NCBI GenBank assembly: GCA_002633005.1
Contig: NMRA01000037.1
Location: forward strand, 592,703-656,702
Origin: Phoronis australis
Taxonomy: Eukaryota; Phoronida; Phoronidae
Length of the DNA stretch: 64,000 bases
Reading direction: 5' to 3'
This document shows positions 51,057 to 63,375 of this stretch, piece after piece; the first letter of the stretch is position 1, and the number at the start of each line of letters is the position of its first letter. Under the pieces are notes generated by a model. That model was not told where the DNA came from and did not search any database. It saw nothing but the letters and a program-made list of their open reading frames with translations. The translations under genes were made by a program, and so were the position numbers.

Positions 51057-52300
51057 GTGTATAGCCGTGAAAACATTCCAGATTTCAACCTTTTAAAAAG
51101 CACCAGCATTGAATGATGTCTTCCGTCAAGAAAGGGAGTTCTCTTCCGATCAAAATTAATTAAGCCCTAGAACTTACTCACTGACCACCATGGAGTCAAC
51201 TAGTAAACAACTTAGTATTCAGGCAGCAGCATGAAGCAACTAGTTTTGTGAAACGAATATATTGAAATTTGTTATATCATGTACACTGTTCAAAATGACA
51301 CTTAGAATAAATAACATTAGGTTGTCACCCTAAGAGGTTAGCGTTCTCAGGGAGGGGTATAAGTCAGAGCTCATTGGTTTTCCCCGTGCCTCATTCGACC
51401 AAAAGTTGGTGGCTATCCTTCACCCATGCTCGAATAAGACATCAAACCAGCACTGCCGTTGTTTTGAAGTCGAGTACCACCCATGGCTTGAGAGTAACTT
51501 GCTTGACATAAACAAACGTCTTGCATTGATGTCATGTCCAACCATTGGGGGAGGTAAAAACCTCTTCCAACTTCTCAATCACAATATAATTACAAAGAAG
51601 GAATAACAAATTTAATATGAAAATAGTCCCATGACATTTATTCTACTTCGCCAAAGTCGACAGAAAGTACCCTCACTTTAGTATAATTAATATTGCAATA
51701 AAGATAAACCCTCTCTACACACTACTGTACAGCAATATATTGTTAATAACAAGATAACGCAATGTATTATTAATAACAAAATAACGCAACATGCAGCCAT
51801 ATGAATAACGTGTCATTAAGTTCAAAGCATTTTACTCCAGACCTTCTAAAAAATCAAAATTCAAAGTTTGACAGTCATTGCCAACACTGAATCTCAAAGC
51901 CAAAGGGAGAACCGTTTAAATGTGACCACTGGAAATTAATATCACAACGCTACCCATACTCTTTTCACTATGCCAACTTATGGTGCAGGTAATTAATGCC
52001 CCAACAATTTCATACTTAACTTCTGATAAACAACCTCAAAGTTGACCGACTTTTCTAACAGCCACAACATTAAAATAACAATTAAAATAAAAAAAGCTCT
52101 GAAATTTACATATTGATTATCGGTTGGTGTAGCTGACACGAGGTTCTACATTTACAAAAGACGAGACAGTACCTTTAACAGCTCATTTTACAAACTAAAA
52201 ATTGAAACTTTTGTGTTTCCATAGCAAATGATGACCACAGCACCAACCACAAGCCCAGCAGTAAGCCTAATGTAACCAGACATTCCAGATTTCTTGGTTT
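51057..52300 (-). other. Gene-free stretch; 3' part is the likely 3' UTR of the TBC gene
   Basis: No exon recognised. On the minus strand an AATAAA lies at 51637-51642, about 660 bp past the TBC stop codon, and is a plausible poly(A) signal for that gene. Confidence 0.4.
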
Positions 52301-53042
52301 TTATTTTTTCGAGGCAGGTGACTCCGCAAACGGCATACTGGCCTGCCTCTCAACAAGCTGTCTGTGTTGCCGAAGCTTCTCAATTGTCCCTGACAAGTCG
52401 ATAGTCCTGTCAAAGTACTCTACTAAAGGCTGTTCTGTTAATAATGATGCTAGAAACTGTTCAAATGTAATGGACCATAAGCTATCTGGTTTGGAGGCTG
52501 AGCTTGGGGTTAAGCTAGAGCTCTCTTGCACTGAAGGTAATTTCTGATTTATTTCAATAGGTGAGGAGTGTTTAACACCAGGATTATCACCAGAACTAAA
52601 TGTTGCAGTCTCTCCACAGCAATTTCCACCACTGTCATCTTTAATTAAACTTTGACCTTCAAGAGAATCCTCCAAAGATGGAGCTGCTGCATTTTCAGCC
52701 TCATTTTCACAACTAACCAACATGACCACGTCCTTCACTCCATCACTACAGGATGCCTCTTCCCCTATCTNCCCCTCCACCCACCTCCTTGCCCCCATCA
52801 CATGCCCCCTCCACGTTCCCAAGAGACAGTTCCTGCATTCTCTCCCCCACCTCAGTCAAGTCTCCATCACTGGCCAGACTGTTGGAGGCAGAGTGCAACT
52901 TTCGCAGGTAGAACGGTTTGCCGACCTCCCCGATCTGTAGCAGCAGGGTTCCAATAGTGGCAATGCTATGGAACATCTCTTGCTCATTAGGTTGACCAGT
53001 GAAGATGTCATACAAAGTCTTCCACAGTTGGATGAACTGCTC
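52301..53042 (-). CDS. TBC1D9: TBC gene last coding exon
   Basis: Encodes [40 protein letters not shown], a Ser/Gly/acidic stretch, and the C-terminus [20 protein letters not shown], then [11 protein letters not shown] through SPASKK and TAA. The single N at 52771 shifts the frame; omitting it makes the exon 741 bases (247 codons with the stop) and fully open ([17 protein letters not shown]). The N is therefore probably a spurious base at a contig join, not a gene lesion. Confidence 0.85.
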
Positions 53043-56000
53043 CTAAACAAGATGAGTACATCAGGGTCAAATTCTGTTAAAATGAATACTAAGTAGACAG
53101 GGTATATCAAGGCTCTGACACTGAGCCATACTATTGATCACCAACACAGGACATCTAAATCTTAATACAGTAAAAGTGTTACCAGTGTTTCCGCTTCCCC
53201 TAACTGAAACCCTCTACAACTACCCCCATTTCCAAAATGTCATTGTACTTTTTGGTCAAGCCATTACATTTAGCAGTGCTGCTTGTATGAACATTAATTA
53301 CATTACAAAGCTAGATCAACTTATGACAATTACAATGACGTAACAATCGTGCAACCAACATACTATCTCAGGTAGAATCAAGTAAACAATTACTATCATT
53401 CCCTGCTTCATATATGCATGGTGACGGTCCACGCAGTAAAACAATATTTTTGTACAAAATGTGCTCATCAAAAACTATCGTTAGTAACAACTTTCTAAAA
53501 CCTTTGATTCAAGTACTAGCAGTGCTTACTTGATTCATTCGAGGTAACGACTTGATTTCCTGACGACTGTCCGACTGACTCGACGACATACTTAATGAAC
53601 TTGACATCCTCTTCGGCATACCTGAAAGTGCACGTAACACAACTTTGAAATTTATTGGAAGATACATTGTACGGTAGCCTGAGCTCACAGTTACGTCCAA
53701 GATGACGGTGTCCCAACCCACTTCAAGGCTGGCAGAAGTAACGAGCATTCTACGATGGAAATAACATACGATTGTTCTCGTGTCATCCATACTTTGATTG
53801 TCCTTTTTAGTTCACAGTTATATCTTCAAATTTACCCGTTCTAGACAGGTAACAGTTATTCCTCAGGACTGTCAACCTGCACAACATGTCAACACATCAG
53901 AATAGGTTAGGCAACAGAAAAAAAAAGTTAAGACAGTTACTACACCTTTATAACTGAAGGACATCTGTTCAGGGCTTGGAGTGGACGCTTGCCCACTAGC
54001 TGGGGTGTCAATGACAGGCGACTCTAGCAGAAAGGTGGCGCCCTCTGATGGAGATTTACTCAACTCTAATGTTGTTGGTCGACTGTTCTGTTCATCAACA
54101 GAGGACTGCCCAATATCTGCAAGATGTTTAAATTAACTGTATTCACACAAAGAGCATGGTTTACTTGTACTTTACTAAGGCAGTCACTGACAAGGAAGGG
54201 ATTGACTAATATTACTTTTAACGTGAAACAAAACCATGTCAGTGCCCTCTGCATACATGACAACAAGTAAAATCCTGCTTTAAACATTTTATTCAAAATC
54301 TAATACAAACAAATGACACTTGGCATACCTTTACAAAGACATCAAGAATAAATTAAAAAAATAAATACATCACAGTACTCCACAAATATTCATGATAGGC
54401 CATTATTCAGATCCCATGCATCGACTTAAAAAGGGTGAACACTTTTGCTACGTTTGCACATACTATATTTTATTTCCAATTATTAAGTGAAATACCAAGT
54501 GGAGCACACAAAATGTTAAACTAAACTTTGGCACAATTTTACCCTATGTCTTGAAACAGATAACTTCAGAAGTGAAGGATACCACTTTTCTTCACAACAA
54601 AAACTAACAAACAAGAAATGCCTCAACAAAACGAGGCACAGCTACGCAAAGAAAACTGAATAAATTACATCTAACAGTAAATTATAAATACCTTCAACAG
54701 TATCTTGGCAAACTTCGATGTGCTCAAAAAAATCTGAAGCCTCCTCCGCAGTTTCAGTGACATCTATTGGGGGCAAGTTAAACAACCATTGAATCAACTA
54801 AAACTAAAGCACTGAATACACACTGTTTTTTCACACACGACTTCATACACAACAATCAGAATGTGACACAAGTGGCTCAAAAGTTGTGTAAAAATCAGAG
54901 TGTGCAGACAAAGCTTAAATCAATCAACATTTAACCAGTAAGCCAGCATCCAACTACAGACAAAAACAGACCCATTTCTTAGATAAACTATGAGAACTAC
55001 TTCATAAAGAAGAAACAGCCAACCACAACAAATCTCAAACAATTCTTTAATGAGGAAAACCAGAAATTACAACCAACAAAGAAGCACAGTGCTTTAGATC
55101 AACCGGCCAAGATTTGACATATATTGAGTTTGTTCAACAAACAATACCAAGACAACTAGACAACAAAATACCTCAGACATGCTTCCCACTTGTATCGGGT
55201 TTTCACTCAACACCCCCAGTATTAGTCAGTGTTATAGGATGTAATTTTGATTTTCCATGATTTGCTCATCCCACAAAAAAAGATAAACTCTACTAAAACA
55301 AAAAATGCGTCTACCCACGTTAATTTCAGCCACAAAATACATAAAACCCTGTTTCACCAAGTTAGGGATGAACTAAGAAAACTTTACCCAGCCTAATTTT
55401 TGCTCGTCTCGGGAGATTTTCTTTTTTAAACATGTGAGCAACAAACAAAAAACCCACACCACCGACTCAATTTTCAAAATCACTGACTGCATGAACTGCA
55501 ACTTCAAATACAACTCTTACAATAAGGTTTATCTAGCTACGGTATGAACGTTCCCACAAGATTTCCATATGTGACAATAGTCACTTTCGATATTTACTAC
55601 AAGTGGGAAGAAAACCAGAGGCAAACCAAACACATATAAGTACCCAGCAACAAAGCTACCAGAGTTTATAATGATTACACCCATACAACGACCACCGACG
55701 GGTAGAACAGCAGCTCACCTGAATCTGTTACGACCTCCTCGTCATGCTGGGTGAGGTCCTCGGGCAGCAAGGCTGGGGCTTGATGCAGGCTGTACAGTAA
55801 CTGCATCTTTTGCGGGAGCTCCGCCTTCGTCATCAGCCCGATCACCCAGGCAAATTCCTTAAAGTTGATCAACTTGTCTTCATTGCTATCCAGCAGCTGC
55901 AGGTGAAAACAAAGAATGTAATGCACCTATGGTTTAGTTTTATATGAGTTACGTGGCATATTAAATACTCTGTGATTTTTACCTGGTGGCCTGTTGCATG

Positions 56001-59000
56001 AAGTCATGTAAGACTTGTGTCATACATTTGGTCTTATTCTCCACACAACCATTGCTGCAAAAGTTTCACTTTAGCAACAAGAGCACCCACGAATGCATCG
56101 CAAATGGTGAGCTTTTAGGGTTATTTATTTGTACCACAAAAATGGCCACTAGATGGCGCAAAAACGTACAATCCATCCAAAAATGGGAACATGTCATATT
56201 TCATAAAAATCTGTCAAGGAACTTCAGAGAAACAAAGGAAAACAGAACAAAATGAAATTGCCACTTGTGGGCACAACGTCCATTCCATCCGCCTGAAAGT
56301 CGTCGTCTGTTATCTTCATATAAATTCACTTACTAAATTTAATAAAGCTCCTGCAGTGGGTTTTGGAGATACAGCTATGGGCGCAAAACAAAACAAAACT
56401 ACCACTAGGAGGCACCACAGTAGTCAGTCGCCATCATCAAACATCCTCTTCACACTGAAAATATATATGCCAATTTTCAAAACCATCCCTAGAATGATTT
56501 GGTTGATCAAGGGGTGGACGCCAAAAACCTCGATTCCATCCAAAAACAGGATGACAGCGTCACCTCACCAGTAGATGCCTATATTCAAAATTTTATGAAA
56601 ATCTGTTGAGGGCCTTTGAAGATACAGACTGGTAAACATAAAAAACTAAAATTGCCACTAGGGAGTACACCAGTAAACAGATCCGTCCGAAAGTCATCAT
56701 CACCCATTGTCAACATCATATAAATACACTCACTAAATTTAGTAAAGATCCTGCGAACAGTTTAGGGGATACAGCTATAAGCGCAAAAAACAAAACCGAC
56801 ACTAGGAGCCACAGAAGTCGCAGTCCTCGAAAAATCATCGTCAGTCGTCCACTTCATAGTAAGAACATACATGCCAATTTTCAAAATCATCCTTTGAGCG
56901 GTTTGGTTGATAGAGGGGTGGACGCAAAAAACTCGAAAACAGTAAAAATGGCCACTAGGTGGTGCACACTACGTCAAATCCATCTGAAAATGAGAGGATA
57001 GCATCATCTCACTAATAGGTGCCTATATAACAAATTTTATGAAAATCCGTTCAGGACTTTTAAAGATATAGAGATAAACGTGAAAAAACTAAAATTGCCA
57101 CTAGGGGGCACACCAGTGGTCGCATCCGTCCGAAAGTTCCCTCATACCGTCCCATCCACGGAAGGAACAAACGTTCAAAATTTCATGAACATATGTCAAG
57201 GTGTTTTGGAAATAGAGCAGCGGACGCCGGCGCCAGACGGACAGATGCCAGACGGACGGACGCCAGACGGACGGACGGGGATGACGGCATAATGCGTCCA
57301 CATAATAAATATGTGGGCGCATAAAATGCAGTCACTGAGAATATACACACAACAGCTAATTACTGAGATAATTGCTATAAATTACTGCTACACTGTGATG
57401 CACTCATTACTCACGCATTACTTGGCTAAAACTTTTTCAACAATTGTGAAGAGCAAATTTAAGTCTTAAATCACTGTCATGAAACAGCAGACCTTAAGGC
57501 TTGTAGCTTTCACTCACAAGGACACAGGATAAAAACTGTTGTGTAAGCAACATTACTCTCGTGCTTGTGTCCTCGTGACACCAATGCTTGTAAAATATCA
57601 AAAATACCGTGCAAGGACTCTTGCTTCTCAGGTATAAATGAGGAATCAACACTGGCCAGACTTCATGACACAATGTAACATCTGTTACGTAACTCCCCAT
57701 AACTCACCCTAAATACACGCAATGACATTTTTTCGTTATTCGTGCTCCCAGTCCATGGCGCCAGTGACATGAAGAGACCTTTGAACTGGTCGTAGTCTAC
57801 TTTGAACTGTTCATAGTATGGACGCGTTGGGTCATATTTATCACTAATATCAACAGGGGTCTGCTGGCCCCGCCAGTACGATGAAGAATGATACTCCTCC
57901 TGGTAAATAATGAATAATGGAAGTTAAGTAATACTTTAAAACTCGCATAACTCAATCACAGTCAAATCTTCTTTGAACTCTCACAACTCAGATAAAATCT
58001 CTCAGTGCAGTTGGATCCGACTTTTGTGAGTTTCACTGCAATTGCTTTCTAAACGTCAAAGAATCGCCCTTTTAGTGTATAGAGGTAGCAGGCTCTCTGT
58101 GCGCTCACTTTTCCACGTGTACAACAAAATGCGTCAGATCACAGGGCTGACCGATTTATGAAAGAAATTTTATACATCCTTAACACTGCTTGCAACTTAT
58201 TTTCAGTTAATTTGTTAGTAAACAATAGACTTACACATTTAAAATACAAGTTCTACATCACGACAACAGAGACAGAGAAATACCCACCTTGAAAAGTAAA
58301 AACAGTTCTTCTAATTCCTTGCCTTTCAAGTCTGTTTCCATGGCAACATTGCGCACTATATTTTTCATGGTACAGTCTTCAAGATTCTGTTGAGCAACGG
58401 CATGAAATTAAATATCAGAAGCACAATTCAAGCATAATTTCAAAAGCAATATTGCGAAACGCAAATTGCGAGTAAACCATACGATTTAAGACAAAATGGA
58501 CGTGAAGGCATATCTACATGCCACAACTAGACATTACATATAAATAACGTTCACCATCTGCAGTAAGCTCAATATGTAACACACTTTAATGGTTGCACAC
58601 TGGCTATCTATTTCATAAATAGCAGTTTCTCTGAGCGGGTAACAGAGCTGTAAGTTATCATCATACCTGTACAACTTTAAGCCGGTGCTTGAGTCTCAGT
58701 TTGTCAATATCAGAATTGGTCACGTGACCAAAGTATGTATAGCTTTCCTTAATGAGGTCAGAAACATTAACCACCTACGACAAAGTGAGAAAAATAAAAT
58801 CATTATTTAAGGCATTCATTGTATGATACGCCACAGCTGCCGAACTTCGTATAAAATCATTATATCCAACTAAATAATACAGTAAAAATTAATTACACAA
58901 ATAACTTCTAAATTGAGCGGAATTTAGAATTTTTGTAAGTTTCGTCAAATGTCAGCATTTAGCAGCACAGAAGCAACAAACAATAAGTAACAGGCGATAG

Positions 59001-62000
59001 AATCAATGAATAAACAGTACACATACACAGGGTAATGAACGGCAGTGAATCAGCGCGATGTCAACATCTAGCTTTGAGGGTGTTCTAATTTCTATCAATT
59101 ACTCATTCCAAAATTGGTATTCACATATCTAACAAGACATTTTAGTGTCTAACATTTGGCTGAAAATCCACACATCCCAGGATTTCCCTAGTTTACATTG
59201 TCTCCAGGACACAGACACTAGCCCAAAAAGCATTTCTGATGAGACTTAGGCAATTTTCCATGTGATACTGCAACACCTAAATGCGACATTACTTGAGGAC
59301 TAGATAATCCTACTTGCTTTAAAATCATGGACCCATGTCATTAGCCTATCATTGCAGATTGTTTTTCAGGTATTTGTCAATTGCAAGCAGTGAAACTATT
59401 CGGTTGTATTTTCCTAAAATTTAAATAAAAATTCTGACCTGCCACACACAAGTTAGTATGAAATTTAAAAGTGATGTAGAGATAGTGATAGTGATAAGAA
59501 TGATTCATTTACAGGATAATTAGGTCTAATTCATAATATGATCCTGTGATACAGACAAGCCAATTACTAAATAGTTTACATGCCACACTACAATGCATTT
59601 TGCAGACAATGCATACAAAGTGAGTTATGGAGCAGATTACCCTTACCACACAAAGGTCTCACAGTGTGACCTAGGGATTTTTAAAACCACCATCCTGAGA
59701 CAGAAAGGCAGCAATTTTGCCACTAGGCCACCCTGTCTGTTATAGCAACACAATTGTGAGACAAAAAACAAGACCTACTTTCTGCTGATCATCCTCAACG
59801 TCCATTGGTGCATCCGAGTTACGGATACTGTCCAAGTACTCGGTCAACAAGGTCATTGCCTCGCCATCGTCCTTACACTGGTTCAGTTCATCTCGCAACT
59901 GGTATAGGATAGCTAGCGCCACCTGGAAGACGACCTTGGCACCATCGAAGAAGAAGCAGTCTATGATACTAACCGCGCTCTCGAACGACATCACACTACA
60001 ATGACCAGCATGTGATGAGATACTACAGGGTGGTTAGAAAAACGTTACTATGGTAATTCTGACATTTCACACACTCCCCTGATTTCACACATCAAAAATT
60101 ACTTGGATTCATCGTTTCACTCATTTTGCATAACATAGTTTGTACTGAGTGTACTTTGTACTTTACAAATAATCCACAATTATTTAAAATTTTTACTAAA
60201 ACAATTCAATTTAGAACCACGGTCATGTCAGTGTGGAAAGATGCAATTTGTAAAAAAATGAACTTTTTGCAGTTTTTAACTTAAGAAAAGAAATTTATAA
60301 CATGTTGACAACATTAAACAGCGCAGTTTTAAGAACAACCAAATATCTCACGATGTTTAGCTGTTCAATGAGATAGTAAAATCAGTTCAAGAAGTCGCAG
60401 CCTTAACCTAGACAACATCAGTTCCTAGACATATTTTTCAGCTACCCAAGAACATGCCTCTGGGAGTCTGGAGGCACATTAATTATGTGGCAATACAATA
60501 GTGACCAATAGCTACAATGCTGGGGCACAGGAAAGTTGACTTCTAATGATCACTATACGTTCAAATCCCCCAATGGACTTAGAATTTAGGTTACGAACAG
60601 ACTTGAACTATGGGCGAGCGCAGTGATTCATCTTGAGCCAAACCTTGGCTGTATAACTTACTGAATTCATTAATTCGATGTCAAAACTCCAGCAAATAAT
60701 AACTTTCAGAATCTGAACGTTAGTAGATAGAATTTTAGAGAGCGAAAGAAACAGGCACGTGTAATGTTTGTCAAAAACACAAAGAATGTGAAAAAGTCCA
60801 AGAAGATAATGTCCACAATGCCTAAAAAACAAAGCAATACCTTAGAAATAGTGTGAGGAACCAGGAGAGGGCGATCATGCTGAGGAGGCCCAGTCGATCC
60901 AGTTGGTTATGCATGTCAGGTAGGTTTTGACGGATGAGATCTTCAAAGACACCTATGGTAACAAAAATATCAAGTTATTACAGACAAAATATTAACAAGA
61001 CAAACTTTAACAAATGGCAACCATTCCCCAACATGGCATCGCTACTGTGTTTAAGCAGAGCTCACATCTATTGGCTTTAGAGTTCCATGGGAGAATTTTA
61101 ACTCTGCTCCATGAGGACACCGCAGTGTATAGCAGCCAAGGAAGAGAGGTTCACATGATAAATCATCACACAAACACAAACCTAGGTCAATGCAGACTTT
61201 CATAACCCTAGAGTTATGGTAGTCAGACACCGGTTGTTCACATGAGTAATAACCACACCAATACTAACCTTGATCAATGAGGGCTCCCACAACCTTAGTG
61301 TTGTAGTAGTCTGGCAAGAGTCGTTCACACAGTGCCACAAGTAACCAGAACGCTTCCTCTTCATTTGCATATAACAGTAGCACGCTAGTGACTATGTTCA
61401 TAGCTTGGCAATATCCTAGGAGAAAGCAAGACAAAAGAAAAAGTTAAAGAGACTGCATAATACAAATTAGCTTGAAATGAACATGGATATTTCACTCATT
61501 TAAGTTTGGACACTACAATGACAACAACATGTCTGAGGTGAAGGAAGTCTTGAACTTAAAGAAGATTTAAAAGTGGCATTTGCTAATCCTCTACCTAGTA
61601 GTTTGTAATCATGTGGTCGGACACATTAGAAAATACAAAGTTTATAACACTCCCATTCACACAATGGCGAGCGTTGAATGTTTTCATTGAATTTCACAAC
61701 ACTTCCCAAAAAATCGAGACGTGAAATCAGACAACTTTATGATGTGCTTCTCATTTTCTGTAGTTCTTAGATATTAAGTAGTCGAGATATTTTTGACTTA
61801 ACAATCCCCTTCATACTTATCTCAATTTAACTCACCAAAGCAGTGCTCAGTATGCATGCTAAAACAGCATTACTGTGTAGTTTGTCATACAACTTGTCAT
61901 GGTTAGAAGCAAGCAAAAGCCACTTAAAGCCTCAATAAGCGCCTTTTATGTTCCTTTTTTCTATTTGTTGATTTCCTGTGCAGTCTGCTAATGAAGTATG

Positions 62001-63052
62001 TGAGCCACACTCACATAAGAAAAAAAAATGTCTAATCGATGAAATACAGCATCCCAGCACAACTTCGTAAAGAGACATCATTTTTAATTGGATGAATCCT
62101 TTTTAAGGTTTCTTAATAAGGCAAGCAAGCACTCAAAATTATAGAATTGTTCTATGAACCAAATGGAATTAAATGACTCCGCCGTAAAGCTGTTCAATTT
62201 TAGGTTGGATTTGATATCTGAAATAGCTCTGCGTGAGGCTGTAAAGTCCTGACACCATAATTCTTTTATACCAGCCCTCATTTCGGCACAAGACCTACCA
62301 ATGTCAGGGTTTCTCCAGGCATATGCAGTGAGAACCCGCCTCAAGGCTCCAATACCCTCGTCACTTTGAAAGGCAGGATGTTCTGGTAGTGACCTGTGCA
62401 AGTCTCGTTCTATCTCATCTGTAGCGAGCGTAGACTTGCCAGAGCTTTGTTCAACTAGAGAAGCATAGTAACCTGGATGTGTGGCAAGCTGGAATGACAG
62501 GGAAGCCATTCAAAGTGGAACTATTGCCGAACTGAGAACGAAATACACAAAGAAGAAGCCAAAAAACAACACATAAATCTTGGACATAGACTATCTCAAC
62601 CATATGACAAAGTGTGACAACCAGTTTAGCAAGGAGATTTATAGCTTTAATAAAGCTACATTTTGCCATAACTAGCCAAAACTCGAAAATCAAATTAGGC
62701 TTTTAAATTCCATAAAACCAGTCTCATAATATTCCTTAAAGAGACAGGATCTCATTTCCATTACCAAAAAATTATAATTCTGAAATAATAACAAATCATT
62801 TACAAAAAACTGATGCTGCTGCATAGGATACATTACAAAAAACTTGTAATGTTGAAAACATAGATGCAGCTCAAAAATAAGAAACAGAAAAGCTATGGAA
62901 AGTAGAATTTTCAAACTTGGTAGATATAAAGACAAGTCAGTACCTCGTTGACAGCGCCAGAGAAAGTTAGCCATATTTCTCCCTTCAGCTTGTCCGGTAT
63001 TCCTTTTAAAATGAGATCATTTGTTTTGTGTGTTCGGTACATGCACACGCCT
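52301..63052 (-). CDS. TBC1D9: TBC1D8/9-family Rab GTPase-activating protein, 13 visible exons (3' part of gene)
   Basis: Exons on the minus strand, N- to C-terminal: 62944-63052, 62299-62488, 61269-61415, 60841-60952, 59779-59995, 58667-58774, 58288-58386, 57708-57899, 55719-55896, 54692-54763, 53946-54116, 53530-53621, 52301-53042. All borders are AG/GT and phases agree throughout. The product covers the entry to the TBC domain ([14 protein letters not shown]), the whole TBC domain with both catalytic fingers (IERDLHR and YCQ), an EF-hand ([12 protein letters not shown]) and the conserved C-terminus ([17 protein letters not shown]). TBC proteins speed GTP hydrolysis by Rab GTPases in membrane traffic. 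The N-terminal GRAM domains lie beyond the right edge. The family split into TBC1D8/8B/9/9B in vertebrates, so the symbol marks family, not strict orthology. Confidence 0.9.
53530..53621 (-). CDS. TBC1D9: TBC gene exon, short Ser-rich
   Basis: 92 bases encoding [20 protein letters not shown] then [11 protein letters not shown]. The LPRMNQ end precedes the conserved [12 protein letters not shown] start of the last exon. Skipping it would break the frame (92 is not a multiple of 3). Confidence 0.75.
53946..54116 (-). CDS. TBC1D9: TBC gene exon, low-complexity linker
   Basis: Encodes [40 protein letters not shown] and [16 protein letters not shown]. Ser/Pro/Thr-rich with no fold, consistent with a disordered, possibly phosphorylated linker. 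Confidence 0.7.
54692..54763 (-). CDS. TBC1D9: TBC gene exon, short acidic
   Basis: 72 bases encoding [20 protein letters not shown] then DTVE. Both neighbours join in frame. It lies in the variable linker after the EF-hand. Confidence 0.7.
55719..55896 (-). CDS. TBC1D9: TBC gene exon: EF-hand
   Basis: Encodes [40 protein letters not shown] and [19 protein letters not shown]. The loop [12 protein letters not shown] has Asp, Asn, Asp and Glu at positions 1, 3, 5 and 12, as a calcium-binding EF-hand requires. Confidence 0.85.
56075..57323 (+). repeat. 1.25-kb multi-unit interspersed repeat in a TBC intron
   Basis: Starts aacaagagcacccacgaatg and ends atgtgggcgcataa. Inside, a 115-150-bp unit recurs about eight times, each with a gccactagg(t/g)ggcgca-like word (56145, 56260, 56399, 56655, 56799, 56950, 57096), then catccgtccgaaa- and tttatgaaaatc-like words and an agatatag-like word. 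Near the end a ccagacggacggacg array appears (57228-57285). A truncated copy with the same start lies at 63271-63375, so this is a defined dispersed element rather than local slippage. Confidence 0.75.
57708..57899 (-). CDS. TBC1D9: TBC gene exon
   Basis: 64 codons: [60 protein letters not shown] and RVFR. YxxQFxxDxxQFKGxFxxLxPW is conserved in TBC1D8/9 proteins. Confidence 0.85.
58288..58386 (-). CDS. TBC1D9: TBC gene exon
   Basis: 33 codons: [20 protein letters not shown] and [13 protein letters not shown]. ELEELxxLFK is typical of the segment before the EF-hand in this family. Confidence 0.85.
58667..58774 (-). CDS. TBC1D9: TBC gene exon
   Basis: 36 codons: [20 protein letters not shown] and [16 protein letters not shown], the helical linker between the TBC domain and the EF-hand region. 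Phase 0 at both ends. Confidence 0.85.
59676..59745 (-). mobile_element. tRNA-derived SINE remnant
   Basis: On the minus strand cagggtggcctagtggc contains TGGCCTAGTGG, a good polymerase III A box. About 40 bases on, ggtggttttaaaaatccc is a decayed B box (GGTTCRANNCC). The spacing is tRNA-like, and there is no intact cloverleaf. Confidence 0.5.
59779..59995 (-). CDS. TBC1D9: TBC gene exon: end of TBC domain
   Basis: Encodes [60 protein letters not shown] and [12 protein letters not shown]. The last acidic part is less conserved. Confidence 0.9.
60485..60580 (+). repeat. Possible second tRNA-like SINE remnant
   Basis: gttcaaatcccc at about 60560 fits a B box, with a weak A-box-like tggcaatacaatagtgac about 70 bases upstream. 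Weak evidence. Confidence 0.25.
60841..60952 (-). CDS. TBC1D9: TBC gene exon
   Basis: Encodes [20 protein letters not shown] then [17 protein letters not shown]. The SWFLTLF segment is a conserved TBC motif. The splice leaves AG, completed to Ser by the next exon. Confidence 0.9.
61269..61415 (-). CDS. TBC1D9: TBC gene exon: glutamine-finger exon
   Basis: Encodes [40 protein letters not shown] and [12 protein letters not shown] supplies the catalytic glutamine finger. The first codon (Gly) is split across the intron with the preceding exon. Confidence 0.9.
62299..62488 (-). CDS. TBC1D9: TBC gene exon: arginine-finger exon
   Basis: Encodes [40 protein letters not shown] and [20 protein letters not shown] then PDI. 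IERDLHR is the IxxDxxR arginine-finger motif, intact. Acceptor ttccag, donor gtaggt. The exon is duplicated at 63645-63832. Confidence 0.9.
62944..63052 (-). CDS. TBC1D9: TBC gene exon: entry to TBC domain
   Basis: Encodes [20 protein letters not shown] then [16 protein letters not shown]. GIPxxLRGxxWxxxSGA is the classical first motif of TBC domains. The acceptor ttgcag lies right of 63052; the donor gtactg lies left of 62944. Confidence 0.85.
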
Positions 63053-63124
63053 CTGCAAAGGAGAGTTGGCAGAATTTGACACAACAAAATAATTTTATTA
63101 ATCTAGTGAGGAACTGCAAAGGAG

Positions 63125-63250
63125 CACTTTAACCAGTCAGTGAGGCATAGTGTGATAGGGGCCTGCCTTCTTTACTCGAGATCATGGCTTTGAGTCTCCC
63201 TGAGCCACGCTGCTAGACCCTGCAGTCATCTTTCTAGCTCCTAAGCTTGG
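63125..63250 (+). mobile_element. tRNA-derived SINE remnant
   Basis: agtgaggcatagtgtgat resembles an A box, and ggctttgagtctccct about 50 bases on resembles a B box (GGTTCGAGTCCC). Located in a TBC intron, directly before the repeat at 63271. Confidence 0.4.
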
Positions 63251-63270
63251 TTTAAACTATAGTATGTATT

Positions 63271-63375
63271 AACAAGAGCAACGCAGAGCGTTGAAATGCG
63301 CCCACAATTGCACCGCATACGGTATCCTTCTAGGGTTGTTTATTGGTACCATAAAGTGGCCAGTAGAGGGCATAT
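63271..63375 (+). repeat. Truncated copy of the 56075-57323 repeat
   Basis: Starts aacaagagcaacgcagagcg, then tagggttgtttattggtacc and gtggccagtagagggc, matching the first ~105 bases of the larger copy. Confidence 0.7.

Noticed and set aside
56191-56574. 127-codon + frame in a TBC intron
   Set aside because: It lies entirely in the multi-unit repeat at 56075-57323.
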